DNA of 55,589 nucleotides, taken from assembly GCA_963169915.1 (NCBI GenBank), contig CAUJEM010000077.1:1-55589 (forward strand), written 5' to 3'. The notes below the pieces were generated by a model that had not been told where the DNA came from, searched no databases, and was given only the letters and a program-made list of their open reading frames with translations. Positions 14,983 through 23,883 of the stretch are shown piece by piece. The position numbers were made by a program, and so were the translations under genes. The stretch is from Myxococcota bacterium (GTDB lineage Bacteria > Myxococcota_A > Polyangia > Polyangiales > Polyangiaceae). Numbering within the stretch: position 1 is the stretch's first letter; the number at the start of each line of letters is the position of its first letter.

Positions 14983-16365
14983 ATGCCCAGCGGGCCGACC
15001 GGCGCGATGCGCCAACTCGAAGATCACAAGCGCCCCCGAGACGCTGGGCTGGTGCTGCTCTACGCCGAGGAGTACCAGAGCCTCCCCGCGGGCTACCTGC
15101 TGCCCGAGCAGGGCGTGGTGGTCGTGGGCCGCGGCGAGGGGGTCGACATCTCCCTGAACGTCGCGGCCGTCTCCCGTCGCCACGCCACGCTGGTCCTGGA
15201 GAGAGGCCGCGCCCTGCTCCGAGACACCGGCAGCACGAACGGCACCTTCGTGGACGGCGTCCGCATCGGCGAGCTAGAGCTCGAGGCCGGCATGGAGGTG
15301 CGGATCGGCGACGCCTTCTTCAAGTACGTCGAGGAGGAGGCCTCCTGCTACATCTGCCACCGCCTCGACGGCTCCATGATGCCTGGAGCGCGCCGCAGAG
15401 CGCCCGCGGACACCGCCCTCATCGGCGGCTTTCAAATGGACCGCATCGCCAGCGAGCTGGCGCAGGTGGCCAGCTCCGAGCTGAGCGTGATGATCCTGGG
15501 AGAGAGTGGCACCGGCAAGGAGGTCGCCGCCAGCGAGCTGCATCGTCGCAGCGGCCGGCGAGGGCTGCTCTGCGCAGTCAACTGCGCGGCGATCCCCGCC
15601 AACCTCATCGAGAGCGAGCTCTTCGGCTACAAGCGCGGCGCCTTCTCTGGCGCCGAGCGCGACAAGCCGGGCATCATCCGCACCGCGCACGAGGGCACGC
15701 TGCTCCTCGATGAGATCGGGGACATGCCCCTGGAGGCCCAGGCCAAGCTGCTCCGGGTCATCCAGACCAAAGAGGTGCTCCCCCTGGGCGCCTCCACGCC
15801 GGAGCGGGTCAACGTCAGGATCGTCTCGGCGACGCACCGCGATCTCGAGCGGCTGCAGCGCGAGGGCAAGTTCCGGGAAGACCTCTACGCGCGCCTCAAC
15901 GAGCATCAGGTGCAGCTCCCCCCCCTGCGGGATCGCAAGGAGGACATCTTGCCGCTCACGCGCGCCTTCCTCCAGCGCTACGGACAGCCGCAGGCGGAGC
16001 TCGGGTTCCGCTTCGTCCTGGCGCTGCTCAGCTACGACTGGCCCTACAACGTGCGTGAGCTCGAGGCGTGCATCAAGCGCAGCCTCACGTTGAGTGAGGG
16101 GGCCGTCCTGGCGCCCGAGCACCTGCCGCACGCCGTCGCCGAGGCGGCGCGCAACCCCGCTGAGCGCTCCGAGCGCGAGCGCCCGGAGGCGACCCCTCCG
16201 GAGCCACCCCGCCCAGGCCCACCCACCCGGGAAGAGCTGTGCCAGCTCCTCACCGAGCACAAAGGCAACGTGGCGGCCGTCGGGCGTGAGTACGGCAAGG
16301 CGCGGATGCAAGTGCACCGCTGGATGAAGCTCCACGGCATCGAGGTGGAGAACTACCGGGAGTGA
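14983..16365 (+). CDS. FHA-domain sigma-54-dependent transcriptional activator
   Basis: The protein is 460 residues. Residues about 45-115 are an FHA domain (VVVGRGEGVDI, VSRRHATL, DTGSTNGTFVDG) in place of the response-regulator receiver. The AAA+ domain follows, with Walker A GESGTGKE (173-180), the sigma-54 contact loop GAFSGA (219-224; usual form GAFTGA) and Walker B GTLLLDEIGDM. The C-terminus is a Fis-type helix-turn-helix (EELCQLLTEHKGNVAAVGRE). Activation by Ser/Thr kinase phosphorylation of a partner is inferred, as in myxobacterial FHA enhancer-binding proteins. A second in-frame ATG at 15007 is possible. TACTCT with GAGGG lies just upstream of ATG 14983. Its stop overlaps the start of the lipoprotein gene. 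Confidence 0.93.
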   Translation: MPSGPTGAMRQLEDHKRPRDAGLVLLYAEEYQSLPAGYLLPEQGVVVVGRGEGVDISLNVAAVSRRHATLVLERGRALLRDTGSTNGTFVDGVRIGELELEAGMEVRIGDAFFKYVEEEASCYICHRLDGSMMPGARRRAPADTALIGGFQMDRIASELAQVASSELSVMILGESGTGKEVAASELHRRSGRRGLLCAVNCAAIPANLIESELFGYKRGAFSGAERDKPGIIRTAHEGTLLLDEIGDMPLEAQAKLLRVIQTKEVLPLGASTPERVNVRIVSATHRDLERLQREGKFREDLYARLNEHQVQLPPLRDRKEDILPLTRAFLQRYGQPQAELGFRFVLALLSYDWPYNVRELEACIKRSLTLSEGAVLAPEHLPHAVAEAARNPAERSERERPEATPPEPPRPGPPTREELCQLLTEHKGNVAAVGREYGKARMQVHRWMKLHGIEVENYRE

Positions 16366-16775
16366 GCGCGCGGTGGCCAGGCGCGGGCCTCGTCGTGATG
16401 CTGCTCGTCGGTTGTCGCCAGCAGGAGCCCCCTCAGGAGCGCTCGAGCGCCGAGGCTCTCGAGGTGGGTGGAGCGGCCCTCGAGCACAGCGTGCTCCAAG
16501 GGGAGCCGTGGGAACCGGGCGGGTTCACCGCCTGGCGACTGGAGCGGCTCGGCGCGCGAGCCCCCCGGGGAGAGGCGCCGGATGGCGCGCCCGCGGGCTC
16601 TCCGTGCTCCGCGGCGCGGGTCTGTCAGAGCGTCACCTGCGCGTGCCACGGAGAAGAGGCCCGTTGGCGAGCGCAGCTCTGCGTGCGAGAGCGGTGCGCG
16701 GGCGCGGCGGAGGGCTGTGGGCTCATCGGGGCCGCTCGGCGCCTCGCGGCGCTCCGCTGCGCGCCAGCGCCCTAG
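16362..16775 (+). CDS. Cys-rich putative lipoprotein
   Basis: The 137-residue protein starts at GTG 16362, overlapping the preceding stop by four bases, so it is probably translationally coupled to the activator. The N-terminus has a short basic region, the hydrophobic stretch AGLVVMLLVG and a lipobox-like LVGC at about residue 18, which predicts lipidation and export. The mature part has eight further Cys residues crowded in the last 60 residues (SPCSAARVCQSVTCACHG and later), which suggests disulfides in the periplasm or at the surface. No family is recognised. It is convergent with parE, 14 bp away. Confidence 0.65.
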   Translation: MSARWPGAGLVVMLLVGCRQQEPPQERSSAEALEVGGAALEHSVLQGEPWEPGGFTAWRLERLGARAPRGEAPDGAPAGSPCSAARVCQSVTCACHGEEARWRAQLCVRERCAGAAEGCGLIGAARRLAALRCAPAP

Positions 16776-16789
16776 CGCGTCGAGGAGCG

Positions 16790-18688
16790 TCAGACGTCGA
16801 GCTCGGCTTGGTCCGCACGCGCCATGATGAAATCGAAGCGCGCCGAGGGCTCCTTGCCCATGAGGTCGCTCATCACGCGGTCCGTCGTGAGGCTGTCAGC
16901 GATGGAGACCTTCAAGAGCCGCCGCGTCCTCGGGTTGAGGGTCGTGTCCCACAGCACCCCGGCCATCATCTCCCCCAAGCCCTTGAAGCGCGTGATGTCG
17001 ACGCGCTGGTTGCCCTTGCGCCAGGTGCGCAGGATACGCTCCTTGTCGTCGTCATCGGAGGCCCAGTGTGTCTCCTTCCCGATCTCGATCTTGTAGAGCG
17101 GCGGCAGCGCGACGAACACGCGCCCCTGCCGGATGAGCTCCGGCAGGTGCCGATAAAAGAAGGTCAGGAGCAGGACGGTGATGTGGTGCCCGTCCGAGTC
17201 CGCGTCCGCCAGCAGGATGACGCGCTGGTAACGTAGCCGCGCGAGATCGAAGCTTGGGCCCATGCCGCAGCCGAGCGCGGTCAGCAAGTCCTGTAGCTCC
17301 TTGTTCTCCAGCACCTTGCTCGGCGCCAGGCCCTCGGTGTTGAGCACCTTCCCCCGCAAGGGCAAGATGGCCTGCGTCGCGCGGTCTCGCCCTTGCTTCG
17401 CCGAGCCTCCCGCGGAGTCTCCCTCCACGATGAACAGCTCGGTGTTCTCGCGGTTGACGCTGGAGCAGTCGCTGAGCTTGCCGGGCAAGGTCAGCCGCGA
17501 GCTGGTGGCGCTCTTGCGCACCACGGAGGCCGCCGCCGCCCGCGAGGCCTCCCTCGCCCGCGCCGCCGCGATGATCCGGCCCACGATGGCCTCTGCCACG
17601 CTGCGGTTCTCGTTGAGCCACTGCTCGAGCGCGGGCCGCACCGCGCCGTCCACCGCGCTCTGCACCTCCGGGTTGTTCAGCCGGTCCTTCGTCTGTCCCT
17701 GGAACTGGGGCTCAGCGAGAAAGACGCTGAGCACCACCACGCAGCCCTCGTGGATGTCATCGCTGTTGATGGTCACCCCGCGCGGGCTGAGCTGATGGAC
17801 CTCGATGTAGTTGCGGACGGCCTTCACCAGCCCGCTCCTCAGCCCGTTCTCGTGCGTCCCGCCGCTGCCGGTGGGGATCCCATTCACGAAGCTCCGCAGC
17901 ACGCTGTCGGTGGACTCCGTCCACTGCAGCGCCACCTCCAAGCGGTGCTCCCCCTCCTTGGAGAGCACGAACGGCAGCTCGTTCGTCACGGGGCTCTTGC
18001 GCGCGGCGACGATCACCCGCAGGTAGTCCGCGATGCCTGCGTCGTGCTTGAAGACCTGCTTGTCCTTCTTCGCCTCGTCGATGAAGGTGATCTCGAGCCC
18101 CTTGTGCAGGTAGCTGGCGACCTCCAAGCGCTCCCGGACGATCGCCGCGTCGAACTGCACCTTGGGGAAAATCTGCGGATCTGGCTCGAAATACACGCTC
18201 GTCCCCGAGCCCCGCGCCGCGCCCAGCCTCTTCAGCTTGCCCTGGGTCACACCCCGGGAAAACTCGATCCGATGCTCGTGGCCGTCGCGCTTGACGGTGG
18301 CGACGAGCCGGCTGGAGAGCGCGTTGACCACCGAGGAGCCCACCCCGTGCAGGCCCCCCGAGGTCTTGTAGCCATCCCCGCCGAACTTGCCGCCGGCGTG
18401 CAGGGTGCTGAAGATGATCTCGATCGCGGGCTTTTTGTGGGTGGGGTGGGTGTCCACGGGGATGCCTCGCCCGTCGTCCGTGACCGTGACCGCGCTCCCC
18501 GAGGCGTGCAAGGTGACGCCGATCTTCGAGGCGTGGCCGTTCATCGCCTCGTCGATGGCGTTGTCGACGATCTCCCACACGAGGTGGTGGAGCCCAGCGC
18601 TCCCCACGCCCCCGATGTACATGCCGGGCCGCTTGCGCACGGGCGCGAGCCCCTCCAAGACCGTGATGTCTTTCGCCGAGTAGGCCAT
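16790..18688 (-). CDS. parE: DNA topoisomerase IV subunit B
   Basis: ParE is the ATPase subunit of topoisomerase IV, which unlinks daughter chromosomes. The 632-residue protein has the GHKL ATPase motifs (EIVDNAIDEAMNG, DDGRGIPV, GLHGVGSSVVNALS), the transducer with its QTKDRLNNPEV motif, and the TOPRIM metal site (EGDSAGGSAKQGRD and DADSDGHH). It is assigned to ParE rather than GyrB because it is paired with a ParC lacking a GyrA box and because it lacks the long GyrB insertion. ATG at 18688 overlaps the parC stop (TGATG), so the pair is translationally coupled; a GTG one codon earlier is also possible. Confidence 0.93.
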   Translation of the reverse strand: MAYSAKDITVLEGLAPVRKRPGMYIGGVGSAGLHHLVWEIVDNAIDEAMNGHASKIGVTLHASGSAVTVTDDGRGIPVDTHPTHKKPAIEIIFSTLHAGGKFGGDGYKTSGGLHGVGSSVVNALSSRLVATVKRDGHEHRIEFSRGVTQGKLKRLGAARGSGTSVYFEPDPQIFPKVQFDAAIVRERLEVASYLHKGLEITFIDEAKKDKQVFKHDAGIADYLRVIVAARKSPVTNELPFVLSKEGEHRLEVALQWTESTDSVLRSFVNGIPTGSGGTHENGLRSGLVKAVRNYIEVHQLSPRGVTINSDDIHEGCVVVLSVFLAEPQFQGQTKDRLNNPEVQSAVDGAVRPALEQWLNENRSVAEAIVGRIIAAARAREASRAAAASVVRKSATSSRLTLPGKLSDCSSVNRENTELFIVEGDSAGGSAKQGRDRATQAILPLRGKVLNTEGLAPSKVLENKELQDLLTALGCGMGPSFDLARLRYQRVILLADADSDGHHITVLLLTFFYRHLPELIRQGRVFVALPPLYKIEIGKETHWASDDDDKERILRTWRKGNQRVDITRFKGLGEMMAGVLWDTTLNPRTRRLLKVSIADSLTTDRVMSDLMGKEPSARFDFIMARADQAELDV

Positions 18689-21093
18689 CACCGCTCCTCC
18701 GTCAGCGGAGCCGGCGCTGCCACGGGCTCCGCAACCACCGCCACGAGCTGCCCCCGGCTCATCACCTCATGCCCCTTGCCGCCTCGCCCCGTGCGCTTGT
18801 AGCGCGCGGTGTTCACGCGCTGCTCCCCCCCCAAGCTCGTCGCGAGCACGAGCGTGTCGCGGTCGTCCGTCGCGGCCTTGAAGCCCACCAGCGTGTCCCC
18901 CTCCGCCAGCTTCAGTAGGATGACCCCGCGCCCCGGGCCCGTCAGGAAGCTCACCTCGTCCACGCCGCAGAGCAGCGCGCGCCGCTGCCGCGAGGCCGCG
19001 ATCAGGGCCTCGTCCCCGTGGACGAGCTGCACCCCGAGCACCGTGGCGCCGTCCGCCACGCGCGCGAAGCGGCGCCCGGACTTCGTGCTGGGCTCGACGA
19101 AGGGCGCCAGGGAGAACGCCAGCGCGTAGCCGTCCGTCGTGGCGGCGACCGCGTACAGCTCCGGCAAGAACGCCTCGGAGCCCAGCAGATCCCCCGTGAG
19201 GCGCGGGTCCAGCGACGCCGCCGAGACGATCCGCTCGCCATCCTTCAGCTTGAACAGCTTCTGCACGGGCTCCCCGTGCCCCGTGGTCGCCGGAACGTCC
19301 ACGATCCGGCACGTGTAGGCGCTGCCGAAGCTCGAGAACAGCACCAGCGTCGCGCGGGTGGAGCCCGCGAAGCACGCCAGCACGCCGTCCCCCTCGCGCA
19401 GGCGCGTCGCCTGCGGATCTTTGATCTCTCGCTGGCGCTTGATCCAGCCGTCCTTCGTCAGCAGGACGTGGTTGTCTTCGGCGACGATGAGCTCCTCCGC
19501 CGAGAACTCCGGCTCGTCCTCGAGCGCGGCGATGACGGTGCGACGCTTGTCACCGCGCCCATAGCGCTGCCCGAGCTCCTCCAGCTCCTCCCGCACCAGC
19601 GCCCAGCGGCCCTTGTTCGTGGCGTCGGACAGCAGCCGCTTCAGCTCCTTCTGGCGCCTCCGCTTGTCCGCCAGCTCCTGCTGGATGACCAAGATCTCCA
19701 GGCGAGCCAGGCGGTAGAGCTTCAGCTCCAAGATGGCGTCCGTCTGCTCCGCGTCCAGGGCGAAGCGCGCCATCAGCTTCTGCGCCGCGTCCGCCTTCCC
19801 CTCGCTCTTCCGGATGAGCTTCAGGATCTCGTCGAGCGCATCGAACACCTTCTCGAAGCCGCTGAGGACGTGGATACGACGCTCGATTTTGCCGAGCTCG
19901 TGCTGGAGCCGCCGCGTGACGACCTCCAGCCGGAACTGCAAGAAGTGCCACAGCATGCTCGCCAGATCCAAGCGCTCCGGCCGCCCCACCTCGGGGTTCT
20001 CCGTGGGGACGAGGCAGGTCAGGTTCACCGCGTAGCTGGTCTGGAGCGGGGTGTGCTTGTAGAGGTAGGCGAGCACCTTGTGCTCGTCGGCCTCCTTCTT
20101 GAGCTCGAGCTCGATGCACACGTCGTCGGTGGAGATGTCCCGCACGTCGACGAGCAGCGGCATCTTCCGCGAGAGCACCACCTCCGCGATGCGCTCCACG
20201 AGCGTGGCCTTGTTCACCGCGTAGGGGATGCTCGTGATGTGGACCCGCTTCGCGCCCCGCTCACCGTCCACCAGCTGCCAGGTGCCCCGCAGCTTCAGGC
20301 TCCCCTGGCCGGTCTCATAGACCTGCTTGACCTCCTCCGCGGTGGCGACGAGCTGGCCGCCCGTCGGGAAATCTGGGCCCTTGATGGTGCGCATCAGCTC
20401 TCGGGTGCTGAGCTGCCGCCCCTCCACCAGCGCGTCGAGGAGCCGCACGCTGGCCTCCAGCACCTCCTGCGGGTTGTGCGGCGGGATGCTGGTCGCCATC
20501 CCGACGGCGATGCCGGTCGCGCCGTTGATGAGCAGGTGCGGTAGCCGCGACGGCAAGACCACCGGCTCGGTCCGAGTCCCGTCGTAGTTTGGGCGGAACG
20601 GGACCGTGTCGTCGTCCAGCTCCGCCAGGATCTCCGCCGCCACCGGGCTGAGCCGGCACTCCGTGTAGCGCATGGCGGCCGCTGGGTCCCCGTCGAGCGA
20701 GCCGAAGTTGCCGCTCCCGTCCACGAGCGGCACCCGCAGGTTGAAGGGCTGTGCGATACGGACGAGGGCGTCGTAGATGGAGGCGTCGCCGTGGGGGTGA
20801 TAGCTGCCCATCACGTCCCCGACGATCTTGGCGCACTTGCGGTGCTTTTGGTCCGCGGTGTTCCCCTGCTGCCACATGGTGTAGAGGATGCGCCGCTGGA
20901 CGGGCTTCATGCCGTCGCGGACGTCCGGTAGGGCCCGGCTGGTGATGACGCTCAGCGCGTAGTGGAGAAACCGCCCCTGAGCCAGCTCATGCAGCGGCTG
21001 GACCTCCTGCTCGAGGGCTACCGGCGCCGGCGCGGCGTCCCGCTTGCCGCCACCCCGACCGCCGGCCGTGGGTCGATGCTTCTTGCTAGCCAC
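18688..21093 (-). CDS. parC: DNA topoisomerase IV subunit A
   Basis: ParC is the DNA-cutting subunit of topoisomerase IV. From GTG 21093 (preceded by GGAG nine bases upstream) the protein is 801 residues; a TTG at 21108 is an alternative. The catalytic Tyr143 lies in [11 protein letters not shown], and the winged-helix core and coiled-coil are intact. The C-terminal domain has blades such as [17 protein letters not shown] but no GyrA box, which supports ParC. In the quinolone-determining region, [11 protein letters not shown], the position of E. coli ParC Ser80 is Ala104, while Asp108 stands at the second acidic site. A TTGACA promoter lies upstream, and the gene is divergent from bamA. Confidence 0.93.
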   Translation of the reverse strand: MASKKHRPTAGGRGGGKRDAAPAPVALEQEVQPLHELAQGRFLHYALSVITSRALPDVRDGMKPVQRRILYTMWQQGNTADQKHRKCAKIVGDVMGSYHPHGDASIYDALVRIAQPFNLRVPLVDGSGNFGSLDGDPAAAMRYTECRLSPVAAEILAELDDDTVPFRPNYDGTRTEPVVLPSRLPHLLINGATGIAVGMATSIPPHNPQEVLEASVRLLDALVEGRQLSTRELMRTIKGPDFPTGGQLVATAEEVKQVYETGQGSLKLRGTWQLVDGERGAKRVHITSIPYAVNKATLVERIAEVVLSRKMPLLVDVRDISTDDVCIELELKKEADEHKVLAYLYKHTPLQTSYAVNLTCLVPTENPEVGRPERLDLASMLWHFLQFRLEVVTRRLQHELGKIERRIHVLSGFEKVFDALDEILKLIRKSEGKADAAQKLMARFALDAEQTDAILELKLYRLARLEILVIQQELADKRRRQKELKRLLSDATNKGRWALVREELEELGQRYGRGDKRRTVIAALEDEPEFSAEELIVAEDNHVLLTKDGWIKRQREIKDPQATRLREGDGVLACFAGSTRATLVLFSSFGSAYTCRIVDVPATTGHGEPVQKLFKLKDGERIVSAASLDPRLTGDLLGSEAFLPELYAVAATTDGYALAFSLAPFVEPSTKSGRRFARVADGATVLGVQLVHGDEALIAASRQRRALLCGVDEVSFLTGPGRGVILLKLAEGDTLVGFKAATDDRDTLVLATSLGGEQRVNTARYKRTGRGGKGHEVMSRGQLVAVVAEPVAAPAPLTEER

Positions 21094-21204
21094 TGTGAGA
21101 CACTCCAAAAAGGCAGGACGAACAGGGGCGACGGGCGCCCCGACGCGGCTCGGAGAGGAGGGCTGCTCGGGTCAGCCCGGACCCGCCGAGGTGCTGGGCG
21201 CGGC

Positions 21205-21234
21205 ACTAGAAGCGCTCGCCTGCACGCATGTCAA
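21205..21234 (-). promoter_or_regulatory. Putative parC-parE promoter
   Basis: On the reverse strand TTGACA (21234-21229) is followed after 18 bases by TCTAGT (21210-21205, four of six matches to TATAAT). It points to parC, about 110 bp downstream, in the 229-bp parC-bamA divergent region. A companion bamA promoter was not convincing. Confidence 0.5.
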
Positions 21235-21322
21235 GTTTCCGGGCGGAGTTGGCTTGTGACGTGCCAGCGTCTGAGCTACGGAGAGGCGCGAATTTCAGGA
21301 TTTTTCCGCGGCGACCCGCCCC

Positions 21323-23842
21323 GTGAGAAGGCCCCCCTTGAGTCGTCACCTAGCCGGCCGCTTGCTCCTCCTGCTCTGCTGCCTGTGGACCAGCCTCAGC
21401 GTGTCCGCCGCGGTCGCGGCGCCCCGCCGTGCGCCTGGTGCGGCCCGCGCCGCCGCGAGCCCGGGGCGCGCGGCGGCCGAGGCCGAGCGCGCACGTGGCG
21501 CCACCGTGCGCCAGATAGAGATCGCCGGCAACAACCGCACCAGCCGGGAGGACATCCTCTCCTACCTTCGCCTGAAGGAGGGGGGAGAGTTCGACCCGGA
21601 GACGCTCACGGGAGACGTCCGGGAGCTGTTCGACTCCGGCTTCTTCGACGACATCGAGGTCGACCTCAGCGTGGACGGGGACCAGGTCACCCTGCGGTTT
21701 CTCGTGCGAGAGCGGCCGACCATCTCCGCCGTCGAATTCGAGGGCAACTCGGGGATCGACGACGAGGACCTCGCCGGAGGCGTGGACGTGAAATCCTCCG
21801 CCGTGCTCAGCCGGCCCGCGCTCCGGCGCGCGGTGCAGAAGATCCGCGACATGTACGCCGAGAAGGGCTTCTTCCTGGCGGAGGCCGAGGCGGAGGTCGT
21901 GCCGCAGAAGAACAACGAGGTCTTGATCCGCTTCAAGATCAGGGAGAACGGCCAGGTCAGCGTCAAGCGCATCAACTTCATCGGGAACGAGCACATCGCC
22001 GATGAAGAGCTCCGCGAGGTGATGTTCACCGGCAACGCTGGCTTCTTCGCCTTCGGCTCGGGAGGGCCCTTCCGGCAGGACGCCTTCGAGCGCGACGTCT
22101 CGATGATCAGCGCGCTCTACTACGACCGCGGGTTTCTCTCGGTGAGCATCCACACGCCGCGCATCATGCTCACGCCGGATCGCAGCGGGATCGAGGTCAC
22201 CATCAGCATCGACGAGGGGCCGCGCTACCGCATTCGCTCCTTCCGCATCTACGAGCAGGGCCCGAACGGCCAGGAGGTCGAGCCGGTCGGCGGGCGGCGC
22301 GCCCTCCGCTACATGGTCCGGGCGCAGCCGGGTGACTACTTCAACCGCGCTCAGCTCATGGAAGACCTCGGGGCGGTCAAGAGCATGTACCGCAACGAGG
22401 GCTTCGCGGCGGTCGCGGCGAACCCCCGTACCCGGCTGGACGCGGAGCACCATGAGGTGGACATCGCCGTCCCCATCGTGCGGGGCCCGCTCGTCCACTT
22501 CGAGCGCATCGAGGTGCGCGGGAACACCAAGACGCGCGACAAGGTCATCCGGCGGGAGCTGGAGATCGCGGAGACGGAGACCTTCAGCGAGGCCAAGCTG
22601 GACAAGTCACGCGCGCGCATCACGAGCCTCGGCTACTTCGAGCGCGTGGACGTCAGCACCGAGGAGGGCAGCGCCCCGGACAAGATGAACGTCTACTTCG
22701 AGGTCTCCGAGCGGCCCACGGGGACCTTCCAGGTCGGCGCCGGCTTCTCGAGCATCGAGAACTTCATCGCGACGGCGCAGGTGCAGCAGGCCAACCTGTT
22801 CGGCAACGGCCAGAGCCTGAGCCTCCAAGCGCAGATCAGCGGGCTCCGCCAGGCCGTCAACCTGACGCTCTATGAGCCCTACTTCCTGGACAGCCGCTTC
22901 AGCAGCTCCATCGATCTCTACGATCAGCTCCGGATCTACAACGACTTCTCGCAGCAGAGCCGCGGCGGCGCACTCACCTTCGGCTACCCCCTCATCTACC
23001 CCACGCTCACCGCCTCCCTCACCTACACCGCGGAGCACGAGGAGGTCTCGACCCAGTCGCAGAGCACCTTCCTCGGCACCGCGAGCAGCGTCAGCGTGTT
23101 CACGCGCTTGCCGCTGGCCAACCTCTTCAACGCCGGGCTCACCTCCAGCCTCCGGCCGGCGCTCACCTACGACACCCGCGACAACCGGCTCTTCCCGTCC
23201 AAGGGGATCTACCTGCGCGGCTCCACCGAGTACGCCACCCCTACCCTGGGCTCGGACAACCACTTCCTGCGCCACCGGCTCCAGGGGCGCTTCTACTACC
23301 CGGTCGGCGGTGGGGTCGTGCTGAAGCTCAACAGCGAGGCGGGGCTCGTCACCAGCCCCAGCGCTGACGGCGTCCCCATCTTCGCGCGCTTCTTCCTAGG
23401 GGGCATCTTGGATCTGCGCGGCTACCGCTTCCGTACCGTCGGGCCACGGATGCCGCTCACGCGCACGACCGATCCGAACAGCGCGCCCATCTTCAACGGC
23501 GCCAACATCGGCGGCAACGCGCTCTACTTCCAGAACCTCGAGCTGGAGTTTCCCATCTTGGAGAGGGTGGGGATCCGCGGCGTACTGTTCACGGACGCCG
23601 GCAACGCCTGGAACCTGGAGGACAACTACTGCAAGACGGGCGGCGTGAGCGTCCGGTACGAGGAGATCAGCCCGTGCTGGCGGGGCCTGAGCAGCCTCAC
23701 GGCGCTGCGCACCTCCTACGGCTTCGGCCTCCGCTGGTTCTCCCCGCTCGGCCCGCTCCGCTTCGAGTGGGGCTTCCCCATCCGCCCGCTCCCCTACGAG
23801 GAGACCAGCGTCTTCGAATTCACCATCGGCAACTTCTTCTGA
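21323..23842 (+). CDS. bamA: Outer membrane protein assembly factor BamA
   Basis: BamA is the beta-barrel core that inserts outer-membrane proteins. The 839-residue product has a signal peptide (basic start, LLLLLCCLWTSLSVSAAVAA), five POTRA domains (about residues 55-460; first strands VRQIEIAGNNRTSREDIL and so on) and a C-terminal 16-strand barrel. The lid-locking motif is present as LDLRGYRF (about residue 696), and the protein ends in Phe-Phe, as expected for a barrel signal. The start is GTG 21323. It is 41 bp upstream of gyrA on the same strand, so they may share a transcript; the usual bamA neighbours (skp, lpxD) are absent here. Confidence 0.96.
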   Translation: MRRPPLSRHLAGRLLLLLCCLWTSLSVSAAVAAPRRAPGAARAAASPGRAAAEAERARGATVRQIEIAGNNRTSREDILSYLRLKEGGEFDPETLTGDVRELFDSGFFDDIEVDLSVDGDQVTLRFLVRERPTISAVEFEGNSGIDDEDLAGGVDVKSSAVLSRPALRRAVQKIRDMYAEKGFFLAEAEAEVVPQKNNEVLIRFKIRENGQVSVKRINFIGNEHIADEELREVMFTGNAGFFAFGSGGPFRQDAFERDVSMISALYYDRGFLSVSIHTPRIMLTPDRSGIEVTISIDEGPRYRIRSFRIYEQGPNGQEVEPVGGRRALRYMVRAQPGDYFNRAQLMEDLGAVKSMYRNEGFAAVAANPRTRLDAEHHEVDIAVPIVRGPLVHFERIEVRGNTKTRDKVIRRELEIAETETFSEAKLDKSRARITSLGYFERVDVSTEEGSAPDKMNVYFEVSERPTGTFQVGAGFSSIENFIATAQVQQANLFGNGQSLSLQAQISGLRQAVNLTLYEPYFLDSRFSSSIDLYDQLRIYNDFSQQSRGGALTFGYPLIYPTLTASLTYTAEHEEVSTQSQSTFLGTASSVSVFTRLPLANLFNAGLTSSLRPALTYDTRDNRLFPSKGIYLRGSTEYATPTLGSDNHFLRHRLQGRFYYPVGGGVVLKLNSEAGLVTSPSADGVPIFARFFLGGILDLRGYRFRTVGPRMPLTRTTDPNSAPIFNGANIGGNALYFQNLELEFPILERVGIRGVLFTDAGNAWNLEDNYCKTGGVSVRYEEISPCWRGLSSLTALRTSYGFGLRWFSPLGPLRFEWGFPIRPLPYEETSVFEFTIGNFF

Positions 23843-23883
23843 GGTCGCTGGCCCACGGCTGAGCGCGCCTCTGCGGGACTGAC

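Noticed and set aside
18688-21093. Second GyrA instead of ParC
   Set aside because: It lacks the GyrA box that the 23884-26508 protein has, and it is coupled to the B subunit parE.
21254-21282. bamA promoter TTGTGA-17-TACGGA
   Set aside because: The -10 match is too weak to call.
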